Assembly (NCBI GenBank): GCA_013368315.1
Contig: JAACJM010000027.1
Span: 496,001 to 560,000, forward strand
DNA length: 64,000 nucleotides
Direction: 5' to 3'
Source: Tetrapyrgos nigripes
Taxonomy: Eukaryota; Basidiomycota; Agaricomycetes; Agaricales; Campanellaceae
Under the pieces are notes generated by a model that worked only from the letters and a program-made list of their open reading frames with translations, searched no databases and was not told where the DNA came from. Position 1 is the first letter of the stretch. Each line of letters starts with the position of its first letter. The position numbers were made by a program, and so were the translations under genes. Positions 34,760 through 47,499 of the stretch are shown in pieces.

Positions 34760-36890
34760 TTAGTTTTCCCTAAGGTTCTAGGCCTCCTTCGAGTCTCTCC
34801 CTGTTCTTGTAGCCCGGTCCCTCACACGAGGCTGGTCTACTGAGGGCTCCCCACAAGAATGGAAGGCACAGCTGTATGGAAAAGTGGCGTCACAGTAACG
34901 TGAGAGCGAGGCCTGAAATTAGATACTTAGATGATAGATAAAATACACGGCATGTCCTCTAAACAACGGCCAGGTGTAGGTGCTGTATAGCCAGCGACGG
35001 AATACAACTACATCTGCTACTTACTTTGAGGTCTAATGCCTCGGCCAACATGACGGTAGTCTCAGACTAGTCGGCAGATTCAATAACTCGCAGCTTTTAA
35101 ACCCATATCAGTCATAATTGACTATATTCCTTATTTTGACCCAGAAACAGAAGAACTGCGTCACTGTACATCTATGTATGCCAGAAGTATGGGATTTGAC
35201 CACGGCGACACGAACAATGACACGAACAATGATACGCGGCCTCTTTCCCCAACATCCCTTCGTTCCAACCCCCTCCCCTTATCCTTTCCCTTCTCCCCCT
35301 TCCCACCAAATCCTCACATCGTTTAAAAATCAAAAGAATTAAAACTATACTCACATCGAAATCCAACAAATGACACCTCAATCACCATACTCCCCCATTC
35401 TCATTGCTTTCCATTGCTCTGCCTCCCTGCCCTTCGCACCTTTTCCTATTTGTCCTATTTGTCCAGTTTGTATGAGTTGCCATGTCATTATTTTGCGGCC
35501 TCGGGTACATATGATCATGACTGACTTGGGACAGGTGTAGTGTATCACGAGAAAGTGGAGAGGGAGGGGTAATGGGATTGGAGAACGGGGAGTAGGCGTG
35601 GGTAGGGAAGGCAGAGAGGGTTAGCGTACGCGCATGAAATGCAGAAATATCTGAGAGAAAAAGGGAGTGAAAAGAGTGAAAGCGAACGGGAAAAGGAGCA
35701 GGGAAAAAGTGTGATGAGAAAGGCGTCACCGCCAGCTGAAAATTTCGCCCGAAACCAATCCAAAACGTAAAAAAAGTACTCATCAATCGATCTCCTCCTC
35801 TCCCGGCTCTCGCTTCTGTTATATTCCCCATTAGCCTTCCTTGCAACGTATTTTCAAACAACTCCCGGCCAATGCAGACACTGCTTTTACGATTACTCCA
35901 ATGCAGAGGCATGTTACAAGGCTGATAATTTGAAAATCCTGCACTCCGACGGCTGACAAATGGCTGAAAGGACTGCCGTCACACTAGACCTTGCCTCAGG
36001 ACAATATCAGACCTTACCGGTCTACAATGCGCTTTCTTTCCATAGGTAGTCTGCACAATGTCCCATTAAACCCTATGATATTGCATTTTGAAGCCTTCTT
36101 TTTTCAAAGGTAGCTTGCGCAAGACAACAACACATCTTATCATTCTGCTGTGTCAACACTCGACACTTTCTCTCGACACTTTTCACCTGCATTCTTGTTG
36201 GAAATGCGCAGCGTAAACGGGTGTATTTACAAGTAGATCTACCACAAAGTCTAAATAGTCTACCGGTATGATAGGGATTCGGGTCTTGGTAGATAGGATA
36301 TGGATATAAAAGGAAATAAATCGGTAATACGGGCGGGTATAGGTAAAGCCTGGAGTCTGTCTTCTCGACAGTTCTGAACTTTATTCCCGATACTTTTAAG
36401 TAGAGGGTTTGTAGCGACCATATCTTTTCTACGATTTCATCATGTGATCAGCATCCCACGCCATCTTCAACTACACCTGACCTGGCTTTCTCGTCACTAC
36501 CTTAGGACCTCACAGCCTTTCGGCTCTTGTTTTGTCCCTAATAACCGGGTTTTTATCCAGCGGGCGTTGACACGTCAATCACCCCTACTTCAAATGGGGG
36601 GACTACGGGCCCTACGGAGCTCGTTATCGTCGAGTTTTTCAAGTTGCCGTATATAACTTTATATGTGGTCATCGTATAGATACTGCCTTTCTGTCTTCAG
36701 GGAATCCGCATGTCAGGTCGTTCTACATTTACTTACTGGCTTACAGCCAGTCGGAATGCGTTGGAATTGGAGAGAATGTTTATATCGTGTAGCCTATCTT
36801 ACATCAAACCTGTTGGCGCGAATGCTGTGTATCGGGCCTGGCGTCCCCATCGGCGGCGCGCTAGCTATATCATCATGTGTCACAGCTTCT
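34760..36890. other. Intergenic; contains a diverged copy of a local repeat
   Basis: 35380-35600 resembles 42240-42480, 54900-55140 and 46470-46560: all share CTGCCTC...CACCTTTTC, GCCATGTCAT, GCGGC and the ATGATCATG then GTATCACGAGAAAGTGG order. No convincing gene: minus-strand frames at 35912-35382 are Ser/Pro/His-rich and not conserved as protein between copies. 36060-36190 shares CTTATCATTCTGC and TCGACACTTTC words with the promoter of the NLR gene at 37 kb. Confidence 0.45.
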
Positions 36891-36894
36891 TCTT

Positions 36895-36900
36895 TATAAA
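36895..36900 (+). promoter_or_regulatory. TATA box of NLR copy 1
   Basis: TATAAA about 116 bp upstream of the chosen ATG at 37016. Between them lie CCAAATCAAACC, a CACGTG E-box at about 36956 and CGACACTTTCCGC, the same words found in the tandem promoter repeats at 48.8-49.1 kb. Confidence 0.5.
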
Positions 36901-37015
36901 TGCATCACGCGAGACCAAATCAAACCTTATCATTCTGCATTGTCAAAAGAGACTCACGTGCACTCGACACTTTCCGCTCAACGATCTCGACATCCAGCAA
37001 AAACATAAACCAGCA

Positions 37016-40000
37016 ATGCAACACCATATGGTGGCTGCTAAGGATGACAATAATCCTAGGTATGGGTTTTCTTTCATCCATCGGAGCACGCTAATCTAAA
37101 ATCTACGACAGCAACAATAGTGAATCCTTGCAAGCGGGTGTTGGGTATGTAATTATGCTTAATCTAATTATTAAGGTTACCTTTAATTAATTTACATAAA
37201 TTTTGGCAGTCTATTTCACCAGGCTCATGATTTCACTATAGAGAACAGCAATATAGAAGTTGTAGGAGGCAATCAGTATCAGTGTAATAATATAAATCAT
37301 TATCATGGATTGCAGTATGGTAAGATCTTCCTATAAGTTCAATATTTCTAAACTAAATTGTGAGTACATAGATATTATCAGCAAGCTGAATCCTACCATA
37401 AAGGCATTTCATGATGTTGGAGCAAGAAGTGTCTGTATTGAGGGCACCAGAACTGAAATATTAGAAAATGTCATCAAATGGGCTAATGAACCTTCACCAG
37501 ACATTCCAGGAGGTTATTGGATGTGTGGTATGGCAGGCACTGGAAAAAGTACTATTGCAAAGTCTCTATGCCTTAAGCTGGGGGAAGAAGGATTGCTGGC
37601 TGGTACATTCTTTTGCTCTCGTCAAATTCAGGAGTGCAAGGAGTATCACAATGTTATTCCAACAATAGCATATCAGTTGGCTCAATACTCAAGCGAATTT
37701 GCAGCAGTAATTAGGGAGGCACTCAATATGGATCCAGATATTGCTCATAAAGAACCAGACAAACAAATCAAACAACTTTTTGCCAATCTCTGGAAAGACA
37801 TCCCACCCTTTTACACTCCAGTTGTAATTATTGATGCCTTGGATGAGTGTGAGAACATTTCACTAGTGCTGAAACATCTCATTCCAGCCATCAAAAACCA
37901 GGAAATTCCAGGACTGAAATTCTTTCTCACTAGCCGTCCAGAGCAGCATGTCAAAGATTATTTCAATATTGATAATATGCAACAAGACAGGCAAACTCTC
38001 CAACATTTCTATTTGCACAATGTACAGAAAAGTATTGTGAGAGACGATATATCTATTTTTCTTCAGCAGGGCCTTAGTCAAATGTCTATCTCCAAAGACA
38101 ATATGGAAAGACTTTTGGAACGGTCTGGTGTATTGTTCATCTATGCAGCTACTATTATTAAATATATCACTGGAGGTGGACGAAGAGCTCAAGCTCGATT
38201 GGCCAACATTCTTGACTTGAAGCGCACACCAGACAAAGTAGAGACTCAACTTCTGGATGATCTTTATGGTCAAATACTTGAAGAAGTGCTTTCATTGTCA
38301 AAGCTATCCCATCCAGAGCAGAAGCAGAGCTTGAATGTTATCTACACTGTGATCACAACTGCTACACCTGTTTCATGCCAAATTATCTCAGAGCTGCTAA
38401 AGCTTGACTTGGGAAGTGTTCAAGCTACAGTAACAGAACTACAGTCTGTTTTGTATATCAATGAGGATGATCAAGGCATCTATACCTTCCATGCCTCATT
38501 TGCAGACTACATGACTTCAGAGACAAGGGCAAAGAATCTGTACTGCAATTCAATCAGTCATCACAGGCTCCTTGCAAAACAGTGTCTGAGTTTAATGCAG
38601 TGTCAACTTAAATTTAACATCTGCAACCTGCCTTCATCATTTTTGAGTGATGATGATGTGCCAGATATTAAAACCAAGATAGCCCAAAGTTTAAGTGGAG
38701 CAACTCAATATTCATGTATCTATTGGGCATATCATGTTGCAGAAACAGAGTTGAATACAAGCCTGGTAGAAATAATAGAGACATTTTTTGAGCTCAAAAT
38801 TCTTTTCTGGATTGAGGCAATGAACCTCTTGAAGAAGGTTCCAGAATGTATTAAGAATCTTCAATCAATTTCAAAGGTATGTCAAAATTAGTTGTATGTC
38901 ATATAATATCTAACTCAAAGCTTGTTTTTGTATATAAAAAACAGATATGCCAGGCCAGCAAGTTGATTAGCCCTTCAGCCAAGAAAATGATACAAGAAAC
39001 AAAAGACATGGCAAATGTGTTTGGCTTAAGCAGTGTAAAACATATGACCCCACATATGTATCTTAGCATCATGCCCTTTTATCCAGGTCTAAGCCAAAGG
39101 CTGGACAAAGTAGTCAAAGTATCAAGCACACTGCTATCAAACCCCTCCATTGGTTATTGGCAGACACCTTCAGAAGTTTTATGCATAAGTGTTTCTGCAG
39201 ATGGAGAAAGGGTTGTTACTAGCCTGCACAATGGGGAGATCATCATGTGGAATATAAATAATGGGGAGCAAATTGGAGAGCCTTTTGTTGGACATCAAGG
39301 CTGGATCAGATCAGTGTCCTTTTATCCTGACAGTACAAGAATTGTATCTGGCTCATCTGATGCAACAATAACAATCTGGGATGCTAATAACAGAAATATT
39401 GTCTGTCAGCCTCTTCGAGGGCATACAAGCTTGGTCACATCAGTGGCGGTTTCATTTGATGGAACTAGAATTGCCTCTGGCTCAGATGATATGACTGTGA
39501 GAATCTGGGATGCAATTTCTGGACAGGCAATTGGGCAGCCTTTTCAGGGACATGAAGATGAAATTGCCTCAGTAGCATTTTCTCCTAATGGGACTAGGCT
39601 TGTGTCTGGCTCACATGACAAAACAGTAAGAATTTGGGACATCTTGACAGGAGACACCATTGGAATGCCTTTCAAATTGTATAAGCAGGTTAGATCAGTA
39701 TCATTTTCTCCTGATGGAGCTAGAATTGCTGCTGGCTCAGGTGATGTAACCATGTTTGATGCAAAAAATGGAGATGTACTTTGGCAAATCAAAGATGGAG
39801 GCTATGCATTAAATTTCTCTCCTGATGGGACCAGAATTGTCTCTGCATCTACAACAGTGAGGATCTGGGATGCAAACACTGGAGCAGCTATTGGCCAGCC
39901 TTATCAAGGACACCAGGACTATATCAATTCAGTGGTGTTCTCTCCTGATGGATCCAAAATCATTTCTGGCTCAGATGATCACACAGTGAGGATCTGGGAT

Positions 40001-41251
40001 TCAAGTGTTCAGTCTGTCATTCATGAGCCTGGACAGGGTCATCAAGGAGAAGTTTACTGTGTAGCATTTTCTCCTGATGGAGCTAGGATTGTTTCTGGTT
40101 CTGATGATAAGACAATAAAGATCTGGGATACAAGCACTGGAAATGCCATTGGACAGCCTTTGCTGGGACATACACATTATGTCAATTCAGTTGCATTTTC
40201 ACCAGATGGAACCAGAATTGTGTCTGGCTCATATGATAAGACAGTAAGGATCTGGGATGCAAACACTGGAGATGCCATTGGACAGCCTTTGCTGGGACAC
40301 ATAAATTGGGTCAGATCAGTTGCATTTTCACCTGATGGAGCCAGAATTGTGTCTGGCTCATATGATAAGACAGTAAGGATCTGGGATGCAAACACTGGAG
40401 ATGCCATTGGACAGCCTTTGCTGGGACATACAGATGGGGTCAATTCAGTTGCATTTTCACCAGATGGAACCAGAATTGTGTCTGGCTCATATGATGAGAC
40501 AGTAGGAATCTGGGATGCAAACACTGGAGATGCCATTGGACAGCCTTTGCTGGGACATAAATACAATGTCAGCTCAGTTGCATTTTCACCTGATGGAACC
40601 AGAATTGTGTCTGGCTCAGATGATGGGACAGTAAGGATCTGGAATGCAAACACTGGAAATGCCATTGGACAGCCTTTGCTGGGACATACACATTGGGTCA
40701 AATCAGTTGCATTTTCACCTGATGGAGCCAGAACTGTATCTGGCTCAGATGATTGGACAGTAAGGATCTGGGATGCAAACACTGGAAATACCATTGGACA
40801 GCCTTTGCTGGGACATGCAAACAGGGTCAATTCAGTGGTATTTTCACCTGATGGAACCAGAATTGCCTCTGGCTCTTCTGATCACACAGTTCGAATCTGG
40901 GATGCAACAACTCTGACTCAACCTGAGATCAGTCATGAGCCATGTACGAATAGTGCTTCTGAAGTAACTCAATTCCCATATGTTAATCACTGTAAGTATT
41001 TCAGATACCATGTGACAAAACAAGCAATACTAATAATTTTTTCAGCCTCTTTTTGGTACCTTGACAGTGAAGGCTGGATCCGATTTCCTGGAGTTGAACA
41101 TGGGATCATTTGGATCAGACCTGAACACCGCTTCCCCCTATGTACACTTCATAATCCCATAATCATTTCTGAGAAAGGCTCCATAAAACTTTCCTTCAAG
41201 GATTGTGTATATGGAGAGAATTGGGCAGAATGTTATAACAATAAGGAATGA
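37016..41251 (+). CDS. NACHT-WD40 (NLR-like) protein, 6 exons, 1314 aa
   Basis: Spliced model: 37016-37059, 37112-37144, 37210-37319, 37372-38876, 38945-40991, 41046-41251; all GT-AG, total 1315 codons. Residues ~26-50 carry LFHQAHDFTIENSNIEVVGG then NQYQ, a motif style common before NACHT domains in mushrooms. NACHT NTPase follows: Walker A GMAGTGKST (~115), Walker B VVIIDALDEC (~210), sensor-like FFLTSRPE. A helical region leads to 14 WD40 repeats (about residues 635-1235), enough for two seven-blade propellers, and a conserved tail (FWYLDSEGWIRFPG ... YGENWAECY). Fungal NWD proteins of this plan (HET-D/E-type) act in non-self recognition, with the propeller as sensor and NACHT driving oligomerisation. 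That role is inferred by family. The ATG was chosen because the first exon then splices in frame; it lies ~116 bp after a TATA box. Confidence 0.85.
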
Positions 41252-43500
41252 ATGTGACAAGCTCTGCAAAACATAGTAATTTCAAATTCATGAATCACAC
41301 AAATGTTATATCAGTTCAATATGTTCTTACTACCTACTGCAATAAATCAGCTCAGTTGATATTTTCAGTCTATTTTCATACTTTGTTTAATATACTAGGT
41401 GAGTAATTTTCTTGCTACCAGAAGTTATATCTTTTTTCCATCAAGAATTGTTGAGATAAGGTGGTCATGTCCAATTGTTAATGTAACAATTCATGGTTCC
41501 TCTTGCAAACTGTTCTTATTTTGCATTGCCTAAGCTCAGAATGCATATAGTTGGTATTGTTTGAAAGATGCCATGGTATGTATTATATTAGCATTAGTAT
41601 TGATAAAAGTACAGTCCTACATAAGTGTATCATATCACTCACCCAAACCCCCTCTATTCCAACTTCCTCCCATTTGCGCCTCACTAGGAACCTGAGGCAG
41701 AATGCCTGCGCGCTCTCCCAATTGTTTTCTTGACTTTCTGTTCTTGGTGGCAAATATTTATTGGAGCCTATACATAAATATGAAAGAGATTAGAGACAAA
41801 TGAGAAGTGGGGGGCAGAGATTAGCAATGAATAGGATAAAGAAAAGAAAAACAACCAAGCCAAAGAAAACAAATGAAAATGAAAACAAAGCCAAAGAGAA
41901 GGAAAAGTGTCATGGGTGATGCAGTGCAGACCTCATTCTTTGTCCCACCCCCTCCACCCATACACCCCAACACCCACCCTTCCCCCCCCTCACATTATTG
42001 TACCCCCCTCTGCCCATTGTTATACCCCCCTATGCCCATTATTCTATCCCCCCCCAATTGTTCTAACTCCCCCCCCTCCCCAATTATTCTATCTCCACTC
42101 CCCCCAACATTTCCCTTAAGCCCCTTGCCCTCACAATGTTTAATAACCAAGAAATTTAAAACACCACTGATGTCCAAACCTGTCAAAGAATACCCCAAAC
42201 AGTTCTGATGCAGACCCCCCAACCCCACTGCTCTGCCTCAATGGCACCTTTTCTTATTTGCGATAATTTTCTATTCGTACCAGCTGCCATGTCATTTTTT
42301 GCGGCTTCGAGTGCCTATGATCATGGATGACATGGGTTGAGTCTAATGTATCACAAGAAAGTGGTGGGGGAGGGGTAGAAAGGGAAGGGGGGAAGGGGGG
42401 AAAGTGGGTACATAGAGGAGGGGGGTTAGCATATGTATGCATACGCATAGACAAAGTAGAGCTGAGAGAACTAAAACAAGAACACGAGAGGTGTTAGACA
42501 ATGACTCTGACACGCCAAGTGAAAAAGAAAGAAATGATAAAAGGGAGGAATAGAAAAGAAACTGAAAATCAAATCAGAAAAACCCAAATTCCAAAATTCC
42601 AAAACACCCACAAAACTTCCAGGAAAAATGCCCACTCACCGATACGAAGCAACCACCTTCTCCTGCATCTATCACCCTTCCCTGACCCTTCCTCAGAGCA
42701 TACTCCAACCATACTCATCTAATAATACAATATGTATGCAGTGCACTTTGAGAGATTAGAGAGAGGCAGAGTTGAGGGGGGGGGGGGTGGGGCGTCTAGT
42801 TTTTCTGTATGGGAGGGGATCAGTGATAAGTAGAGAAAGGGGGAGAGTATGACTTTATGGACAAGAATAGAGGGTAATATAGTGGAGGAAGGGAAGGGGG
42901 GGAAGGAGGGAAATGGTACCAAAGGGATGAGGATACAAGAATGATGGGGTCAGAGTACCAGAAAGAACAAGATTATGAGGAGGAAAAACAAAGAAGAGGA
43001 AGAACGCGTGCCCGAAACATCCTCTTCCATACCTCTAAATATGAACCATCCGTCACAGTTTTGCATAGGAGACTCTGACGCACAATTCTAATATGTAGAG
43101 TGGTTCCGTGAAGAAGAAGACTGTCAAGGATGGTGTTAGTGTTGTCTTGATTGCTATTTGAGGCAAAGAGCAGGAGGCGAAATATTGAAAGGCGGGGAGA
43201 AAAGATGCTGAAGAGGTAATGGGCAACAAGAAAGGAAAGGGAACGTTTTCATGTGGATTCGAATAAGTATACGTGTTATCACTGAGCGAATATTGAGTTT
43301 GAGCTGGGAGGCGAAGCGGAAACGCCTGGGAGACCTGAACGCAGACGAAATGAGAAGAAAGAGGTGAATGCAAAGGACGTTTCATGGCTGAGTGGAGTGG
43401 TTCTTGTCGTGTCTTTGGTGGGCGAACGACAGAAAGGCTTGATGTGGCTGTGTAGTCGGTCTAGATTTGGACCGGCAACCGGAGTGGTACGCGTCATTCT
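41252..43500. other. 3' flank of NLR copy 1: C-rich tract and repeat, no gene
   Basis: 41940-42125 is a plus-strand C-rich tract of imperfect ~20-bp units (runs of five to eight C with CCCATTGTT/ATTATT spacers). Near 42776 a run of eleven G followed by TGGGG occurs. Open frames here are low-complexity and not maintained as protein in the duplicate at 53.9-56.1 kb, although nucleotide identity is high. Confidence 0.5.
41940..42125. repeat. C-rich imperfect tandem tract (copy 1)
   Basis: Runs of C5-C8 separated by TCTGCCCATTGTTATA-like and AATTATTCTAT-like spacers. The opposite strand has G-runs spaced 15-20 nt apart, so quadruplex formation is possible but only weakly favoured by the long loops. 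Conserved at 54600-54790. Confidence 0.7.
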
Positions 43501-44900
43501 TGGTTGACAGTTGACATCGACCTCGCCCCAACCAGTCCCACTTCCCTCAGCATCCTTCACCTCCTCTCTATTCACATCTACCCATAGGCTCTTCGTGTAC
43601 CAAGTAGGATGCACCGCTGTAACGACAGCGCAACCATCTTTCTGCCTATGCCTCCACATCAACGCACATGCATCAAAACCGCAAACCATCGTGCTAGGAT
43701 AAACACTCAAGGCAGCGAGCATGTTTACTTTGAGGTTGAAGAGTACGAGTTACATATGGTGGATACAAGGTGTGTTCTTTTATTTTTTTCGTTATCCCTC
43801 TTCTTCTTCTCATCTCTTTTATGCCACTACCTCCTCTTCTGGGCAGATACTATGCTGATGTTGTTGCAGAGCTCCCCACCTTCGCCTCAAACCTAGACAA
43901 ACAAGAGAAAGAAGCACTAGATTGGGCATTAGAGTCTTTCGTGCAAGATGGTGACGAGTTGGCCATGTTCATGGGCGTTGAAGAGTATTTGTTGGGTGTG
44001 CGTGTCCTTCCCTACTTTCTATCTTTCTTATTCCTCATCTACCTGTGCTTTTCTCCCCACTCACACCACCTGCACCTATCTCATCCTCCTCGTCATCTTT
44101 TTTCATCATTATTTTCCTCCCAACTTCTACATTCCACCTTCCTTCCTCGTTCCTCATCCATCCTCCCCATGGTGTTTATGTTTCTATTCTCTTCGTTTGA
44201 CATCTTCCTCCTATATCTTCCTTATCCACCACTCCCTCATCTATCCACCTTGTTTACTGCGTCCACTACCTCATCTACCCTTCTACTTTTTTCGTCACAC
44301 TATTCTTCTCTTCTTATCTACCAATGCTCGTATTGATACCCCTTCATTCCCCCCTACAGAAAAACCACCCCCCTCCCCTAGGAACTCCACAACTTCGCAA
44401 CACTGCTCGTTCGCTGGTCCTTCATTCCATATATCATTACATACACTCGAAATGCCCAAAACCGCCTCCCTCCTGCCAACTGACCAACTGGGAAGGAAGT
44501 TGAGTATCGAGTCTCGTGTTGACATATTGTGTTGGAGGAAAAGAAGGATTGGAATGCTGGAAATGCATCGTGGCGAAGGTTAGGCAGAGAGAGGTGGGAG
44601 AAGTTGACTGTGGCTTATCGGTGAGTTATCTCTCTTCGAGTCTCAGGTGCCTTTTTTCGTTTGCCAGATTTGGTTCAGCCGAAGTCCCTCGACATATTCG
44701 CCGTTTCATTTCGTTTTGTTTTTCTTCTCCTGGCTGGCCCCCCGTTGTGTCCGTTTATCACCTCTTTTTTTTCACCTGGCGTGTAAGCGTGAACTGTCAA
44801 ACGCCTAAACACCTCTCACTTTTTTAGTTTTTGTTTTCTCAATTTCCTCTATCTACGTCGACCAGTAAGCTAACGTCCCGCCCCATCTCCACCCCCTTTT
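43500..44900 (+). pseudogene. Universal stress protein-like gene, decayed copy B
   Basis: Same layout as copy A. An N-terminal leader region is followed by HVYFEVEEYELHMVDTR with donor GTGTGT at about 43771, then an exon from about 43848 (YYADVVAELPTFASNLDKQ, then EALDWALESFVQDGDELAMF and GVEEYLLG) ending at a donor GTGCGT. A later exon after CCCCTACAG (about 44361) is out of frame and carries stops. The well-kept DWALESFVQDGDEL helix shows that it was once functional, but the missing C-terminal ATP-loop exons make it a pseudogene. It lies just after the segmental duplication. Confidence 0.5.
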
Positions 44901-46400
44901 CTCCCTCCAACCCTTCGCACATATCTCTCCTCTCTCCATTCCTCCAGGTTTCCCCTCCCCCTACACCCCAAGGCTATGCTTCATATGCAAGAGACCCAAC
45001 CCCCGTCAAAGTAGGCGCTCGCGTCGGCAGCTGTAGGATTAATAGGGCAAATAGATAGGAGAGTACGAGCCAGAACCAGAGAAATGAGGAGCGATGGGAA
45101 AGGGGAATAGGAATAGGTTGAGGTACTAGGTGTTGTTTACGGGATTTAGCCTACCTGTGAGTGCGTACCGTTTTGTGCGTTCTTATTACTGTTTCGTTTT
45201 TCATTTGATGTTTTCCTTCCTTCCTTCCTTGTACACTTGGCTGTGAAAACCGAGGACTGTTGGAATTTTGTTTTCATTTTCCTGCACTTGACTTGCTCGT
45301 CCAGCGTCAGTTGCACCACACTGCCCAGCTCTTCAAGCATCGTATCATCAGCATTTGCTTCTTTCCTTTGCTCCTTCCTCTGATAGTTCGTTTACTTGAC
45401 TCTTATCTTTTTGCCTTTCATCGTTCTCTCTCCTCTTATCTCTTCCTTTCGTAACCATGGCTTATTTACTCTCACTTCTTTCTTTCATTCACCGGTCTCA
45501 ATCACAGTCGCCCTGCCTTGGACATACTGACACAAAGTCTGAGAGATATACTGCGTTTCCTTTTACCTTTCTCTTTTGTTGTGGGCCTGCAGCGAGATGC
45601 CTTAATGGACTAGGCAGGACTCTACGAGACGCGTACCTTTCTGCTAGCAAGAGCAGATCCGATATCAACCCCCTCAAGTCATCTTTGCTGCATTCGGAAC
45701 TGTGTGGATACGACTGGACAAGCTCGGCTGTAGGCGTAAAAGACGTAGGTTAGAGAGTGGTTAGAGGGGATTTGCTATCATTCCCTCCTCTTTTCTTCAC
45801 AATACCTAGTCACTACATACTCTTTGTAACCGCATTCTAAAGCTTATCTCAACTCTGAAGACCATTGCTTGTGTATTCCGTCGTCTGCACCGTCTGCAAC
45901 GACGAGCTCGACTCTTCCTGTCGTTTCCGCGTGTGCACAGCCACACCATTTATTTCCATATCCGCCTTGTCGCTCAGCGTAGTACGCATAGTACTTGATT
46001 TTTCAACTTTTTGACTTTGGTTCGGGTCGGATAGTAAAGCGTGTTAGTGATAATTGGTGAAGTAGAGATAAAAGAGGGAAAGGAGAGGGGGGAATGAGCG
46101 AGACTGAGTGTAGGGAGGCGAGGGGATGGGAAGAGAGGGGAGCCCGGGATGAAGGTAGAACAGTAACAGAAAACAAAAGACAAAGGATGAAAGACAAAAA
46201 CAAGACCGGAAATAAAAACAAGTTGAGAAGAAGAAAAAGGACGAAGCAACGAAGAAAACATGAAGGGTAAATATCCTCCACCCTGCCCTCCCTCCCGCAC
46301 TCGACAAAGTTCTCGTAAAACGTAGGAGACAATAAGGAATGAGACCCAATCCAACCAAGCAAGGAAGAGAGAACGAAAATCACGACTGAACCCCTCGAAC
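44900..46400. other. Intergenic; one weak small ORF
   Basis: An ATG in a good context (AACCATGG, 45457) after a CT-rich run opens a 98-codon frame (MAYLLSLLSFIHRSQSQS ...) to 45753. It has no recognisable domain, and I would not annotate it without transcript support. Other frames are short. Confidence 0.3.
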
Positions 46401-47499
46401 AACGCCAATGTCCAGCCCTACAAAAACTCCCCACCATTCCCTTTCCAACGCTCTGACTCCCTTCCCTATAGGTCCATGTGAGGTATTCGAGTTCCCATGT
46501 CATGATGTTGCGGCCCGGGCTCTTTGGTGCGTGGGGTGACTGAGTGGGGCTCTTGGCTCAGATGAGGAGGGGCGGGGCGGGGGCAGGGAAGGCAGGAAGC
46601 AGGAGGAGGAGGAGGATGGGTCAGTATAGGCGTACGCGTGGACGTAGACAGAAAGAAAGAGAAAGAAAGGGAAAACAAGGAGAAGAATTGAAGTGAAGGT
46701 GACGAATGAAATGAAAGAGCACCAAACACACGACGAGAACAGGCCACAGAGAGGGAGAGGGCTCAGAAAAAGCAGGTAAAAGGAAGGTAAAAACACTCCA
46801 AACCTGACCCAAACAACTCACTGATCCAACACAGTCAACCTCTCCCGCCTCTCCTATCCGTTACCTTCCCCGTTACCTTCCCCGTTACCTTCCCCGTCAC
46901 CATTACCGTTACCAACCGCGGACATATTCCAGCCAGTTTTCTTCCTGGTTTGTTGGTGGGTCTGACTCAGAGGTAGATTTGCGAATTATTATTTGGATTT
47001 GTCTATATTGGATGTACAGTGCGTCATGACAAAGCGTAGGGCCATGGAGGGGGGAGCTGGTGGAGGTTTTCTGTAGAGAGTGGGTAAGCGAGCGTAACGA
47101 AGACAGAATGAAGGGACTAGGGTAACAAAGGTAGTACAAGGAAGGGGACGGAGAATGGAGTGTGCCGGAGGAAGGACAGAAGGCAGTAAGGTGGTGGTGG
47201 GGATGAAAACGAGAAAAAGACAGCAGGAGACAATAGCAAAAAGAGAAGACACACAAACGCACCCAAAACATCCTAGGATATGTTCCTTAATGCCTCAAAA
47301 CACCACCAACTCGTCCCCAGCTCTAGTGCCCCATCCAGCCCTTCTCGCTTTGCTCGCTGAGGTTCCTAGAAAAACCCAACAACATCTGTAGCATTAGCAT
47401 GCATTAAAAGAAAAACCCGAGGAGAGGTAGAAAACGTGACGAGAATAAGGAAGGATGGGACAAGAGAAAAAAATGAAGGAACACTCACATCGATTTCCG
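46400..47499. other. Diverged copy of the repeat upstream of the UspA-like genes
   Basis: Carries the CATGTCATGATGTTGCGGCCC and following purine-rich blocks seen at 35.4, 42.3 and 54.9 kb. A (GTTACCTTCCCC)n repeat of about four units lies at 46860-46915. No convincing gene; overlapping minus-strand frames are Ser/Phe/Pro-rich and of equal length in several phases. Confidence 0.45.
46860..46915. repeat. 12-bp tandem repeat GTTACCTTCCCC
   Basis: Four to five units, the last ones diverged to GTCACCATTACC. Confidence 0.8.

Larger units (their letters stand above)
37372..43520. repeat. Segmental duplication, copy 1
   Basis: Paralogous to 50025-56190 at an offset of about 12.65 kb. It covers the NACHT-WD40 gene from exon 4 onward, its 3' flank, a C-rich tract and the ~1.5 kb before the UspA-like copy B. 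Identity is uneven: visibly lower in the NACHT N-terminal half, near 98 percent in the last part of exon 4, and high again in the 3' noncoding part. Confidence 0.85.

Noticed and set aside
40177..40830. Minus-strand 217-codon frame across the WD40 repeats
   Set aside because: Antisense shadow of the 129-bp WD40 units; it repeats with the same period and has no independent support.
43279..43722. Minus-strand 147-codon frame before UspA-like copy B
   Set aside because: Its paralogue at 55949-56188 loses the N-terminal half, and the frame lies antisense to the UspA-like leader; nucleotide rather than protein conservation.
45457..45753. 98-codon frame with a good start context
   Set aside because: No domain, no homologue recognised, and low-complexity composition; left as a note in the intergenic entry.
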